DNA of 7,621 bases. Source: Tidjanibacter sp. Its GTDB lineage: Bacteria; Bacteroidota; Bacteroidia; Bacteroidales; Rikenellaceae. The stretch covers positions 1-7,621 of the forward strand of contig JAFYRC010000109.1 of the NCBI GenBank assembly GCA_017547065.1, written 5' to 3'. A program made the position numbers and the translations under genes. Below, one piece after another: positions 6,456 through 7,621 of this stretch. Each line of letters starts with the position of its first letter. Position 1 is the first letter of the stretch. The notes below the pieces were generated by a model, which was given only the letters and a program-made list of their open reading frames with translations, did not search any database and was not told where the DNA came from.

Positions 6456-7215
6456 AGGTGCGAGGTTTGAGAACAAACATATCGGCTCCAAAGAGCCTGT
6501 CGTAGTAAAGAATACCGCCCACGCACACCTCGCCAATGGGGAGTGGTGTGGTGGCAAAGTCGGCATAACGGCTGGTGCGCACGGCAAGTGAGTCGCCTGT
6601 AGGGGTGATAAATAGGCGGTTGGAGGTGGAACTGTAAGGGTTGGAGCCCCAGTCCTTCTCCTCGCCCACATATCGCAGACCATCAATTTTAACACAGCGT
6701 CCGCACATCTCTTCGGTGAGCTCGCTGGCTTCCACGCTTTGTGGCTCCGCAGGCTCGCCAACACCCACCACAACGATGCGTTTGTCGATGAGCGATGGCA
6801 CCCCGAGAGGCTCCACTTTGTAGTCGGCCCAGGAGCTTATGGTGCGCCCCATCTGCACCACTCCGTCGCTCTCCATCACTGCCAGTCCCTCGGCCCTCAA
6901 GGCCACCCTGCAACCTATGGGGTAGAGGTTGTGTAGGTCGTAGAGCCCGATGTGTAGCTCCACGGCTGTGCTCTCGTCCTCAATGACAATGGTGCGATAG
7001 AAGTTACCGCTGCGGTCGTTGGCCGTAACCACGCCACCGAAGACTACACCCTGCGAAATGGGCACACCCTCCTCGGCGCACTCCGCAGCCAGCGAGAGGG
7101 GTGAGGTGGTGCTCGCCTCGGGCCACTGCTCGTTGGGTGTGGGGATGTTGGTGTAGTTGCAACCCCAGCCGAACACGATGCACGCGAGTGCTATGTATTG
7201 TAGCCTAAAAGTCAT
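6430..7215 (-). CDS. DUF5689-type lipoprotein, upstream copy
   Basis: This encodes a 261-aa predicted lipoprotein of unknown function, directly downstream of the outer-membrane barrel gene, whose end it overlaps by 11 bases. The signal is short: MTFRLQYIALACIVFGWGC, with Cys19 the likely lipidated residue, although GWGC is a poor lipobox and only Arg4 gives positive charge. The N-terminal half (about 40-125) has GGVVTANDRSGNFYRTIVIEDES and LYPIGCRVALRAEGLAV. These align by eye with GVVVGTDRYGELYHQLILQD and SLGDSLRVRCCGLTL of the downstream gene. The C-terminal halves also match (CVKIDGLRYV with LVRLDGVRFV; VRTSRYADFA with VRASGHSDFH; and endings TYDDIQ with SPDDIV). The two are therefore divergent tandem paralogues. 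Close packing with the barrel gene suggests a shared role at the outer membrane, perhaps as a surface partner of the receptor; the ligand is unknown. Confidence 0.8.
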   Translation of the reverse strand: MTFRLQYIALACIVFGWGCNYTNIPTPNEQWPEASTTSPLSLAAECAEEGVPISQGVVFGGVVTANDRSGNFYRTIVIEDESTAVELHIGLYDLHNLYPIGCRVALRAEGLAVMESDGVVQMGRTISSWADYKVEPLGVPSLIDKRIVVVGVGEPAEPQSVEASELTEEMCGRCVKIDGLRYVGEEKDWGSNPYSSTSNRLFITPTGDSLAVRTSRYADFATTPLPIGEVCVGGILYYDRLFGADMFVLKPRTYDDIQPQK

Positions 7216-7621
7216 AACTAATTGTTAAATATAGGTGTCGAGGGTAGGAATACTGGTATTTATTTGGGTGGGGAGTGTAACCAAGGGTGTACTCCTTTTC
7301 GATAACAGAGAGGCGTGAGGGCTGGTAGCCGTCGTATTTTACACTACTACCCAGCAGGTTGCGCACCGAGAGCGACATTCCCACACGTCCCACACGGCGG
7401 TAGACCACGGCCGAAAGGGTGGGGGCGGTGCCGAGTGAATGTTGGGTGGTGAGCTGCGTGCGCTCCTCGGGCGAGAGGTTGCGCCCCAGTAGATAGTCGG
7501 AGCAAAAGAGGAGCGAAGGCTCCACCCGGCGACCAGCTGCAAGGGCTCCTTCGAGGCTAAACATCCACCCACGAGTGGGACGGTAGGTGGTCTTCACCAC
7601 AGCCACTACCGATGGTGACGA
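7205..7621 (-). CDS. C-terminus of an outer-membrane beta-barrel protein, probably a TonB-dependent receptor (5' end outside window)
   Basis: Only the last 138 codons are present, and the frame is open to the window edge. The visible part is made of alternating-residue strands (for example VGMSLSVRNLLG and HLYLTISYDF) joined by polar turns. It ends in an aromatic Phe, the typical C-terminal signal for outer-membrane barrel insertion. The stretch SVRNLLGSSVKYDGYQPSRL is like the penultimate-strand region of Bacteroidota TonB-dependent receptors. The plug and TonB box would lie outside, so a non-TonB barrel (outer_membrane_beta-barrel family) cannot be excluded. The GTG at 7606 is not taken as the start because the frame continues through it. 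It is the first visible gene of an operon with the two DUF5689-type lipoproteins. Confidence 0.77.
   Translation of the reverse strand, partial: SSPSVVAVVKTTYRPTRGWMFSLEGALAAGRRVEPSLLFCSDYLLGRNLSPEERTQLTTQHSLGTAPTLSAVVYRRVGRVGMSLSVRNLLGSSVKYDGYQPSRLSVIEKEYTLGYTPHPNKYQYSYPRHLYLTISYDF

Noticed and set aside
6456..6773. Longer N-terminal extension of the downstream DUF5689-type protein
   Set aside because: The extension is antisense-type composition (Pro/Arg/Thr-rich), overlaps the upstream gene's C-terminal half in another frame, and would precede an obvious signal peptide.

Overview
The window looks like a chromosomal piece of a Bacteroidales gut-type bacterium. A Rikenellaceae/Alistipes-like genome is my best guess from the moderately high GC and the gene content, but this is inference. 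Three things point to Bacteroidota: DUF5689-type lipoproteins beside an outer-membrane beta-barrel protein, FKBP-fold lipoproteins, and a TAnnTTTG promoter with no Shine-Dalgarno sequence at the starts. I see no RNA genes, CRISPR arrays, insertion sequences or phage genes.

Left part (1-3617, plus strand): the end of a metallo-beta-lactamase-fold hydrolase, open at the left edge and probably starting outside the window. It is followed after 49 bases by a complete single-chain glycine dehydrogenase gene (gcvP, 937 aa). A strong hairpin with a T run ends this unit at 3585-3617.

Middle part (3633-5660, plus strand): a Bacteroidota-type promoter drives two closely spaced lipoprotein genes. The first (189 aa) has one FKBP-like domain. 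The second (444 aa) has two. Its first domain appears to have lost the key catalytic Asp, and its second carries an insert of about 92 residues rich in Tyr, Gly and Ser in the loop over the active site. The pair probably works in folding or assembly at the cell envelope. A 15-bp hairpin separates it from the next operon, which converges on it.

Right part (5679-7621, minus strand): the 3' end of an operon. In transcription order it holds the C-terminus of an outer-membrane beta-barrel protein (probably a TonB-dependent receptor) and two tandem DUF5689-type lipoproteins of unknown function. The genes overlap by 11 and 26 bases, so they are probably translationally coupled and act together at the outer membrane, perhaps with the receptor. 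The most unusual items are the Tyr/Gly-rich FKBP insert and the receptor/DUF5689/DUF5689 cassette.
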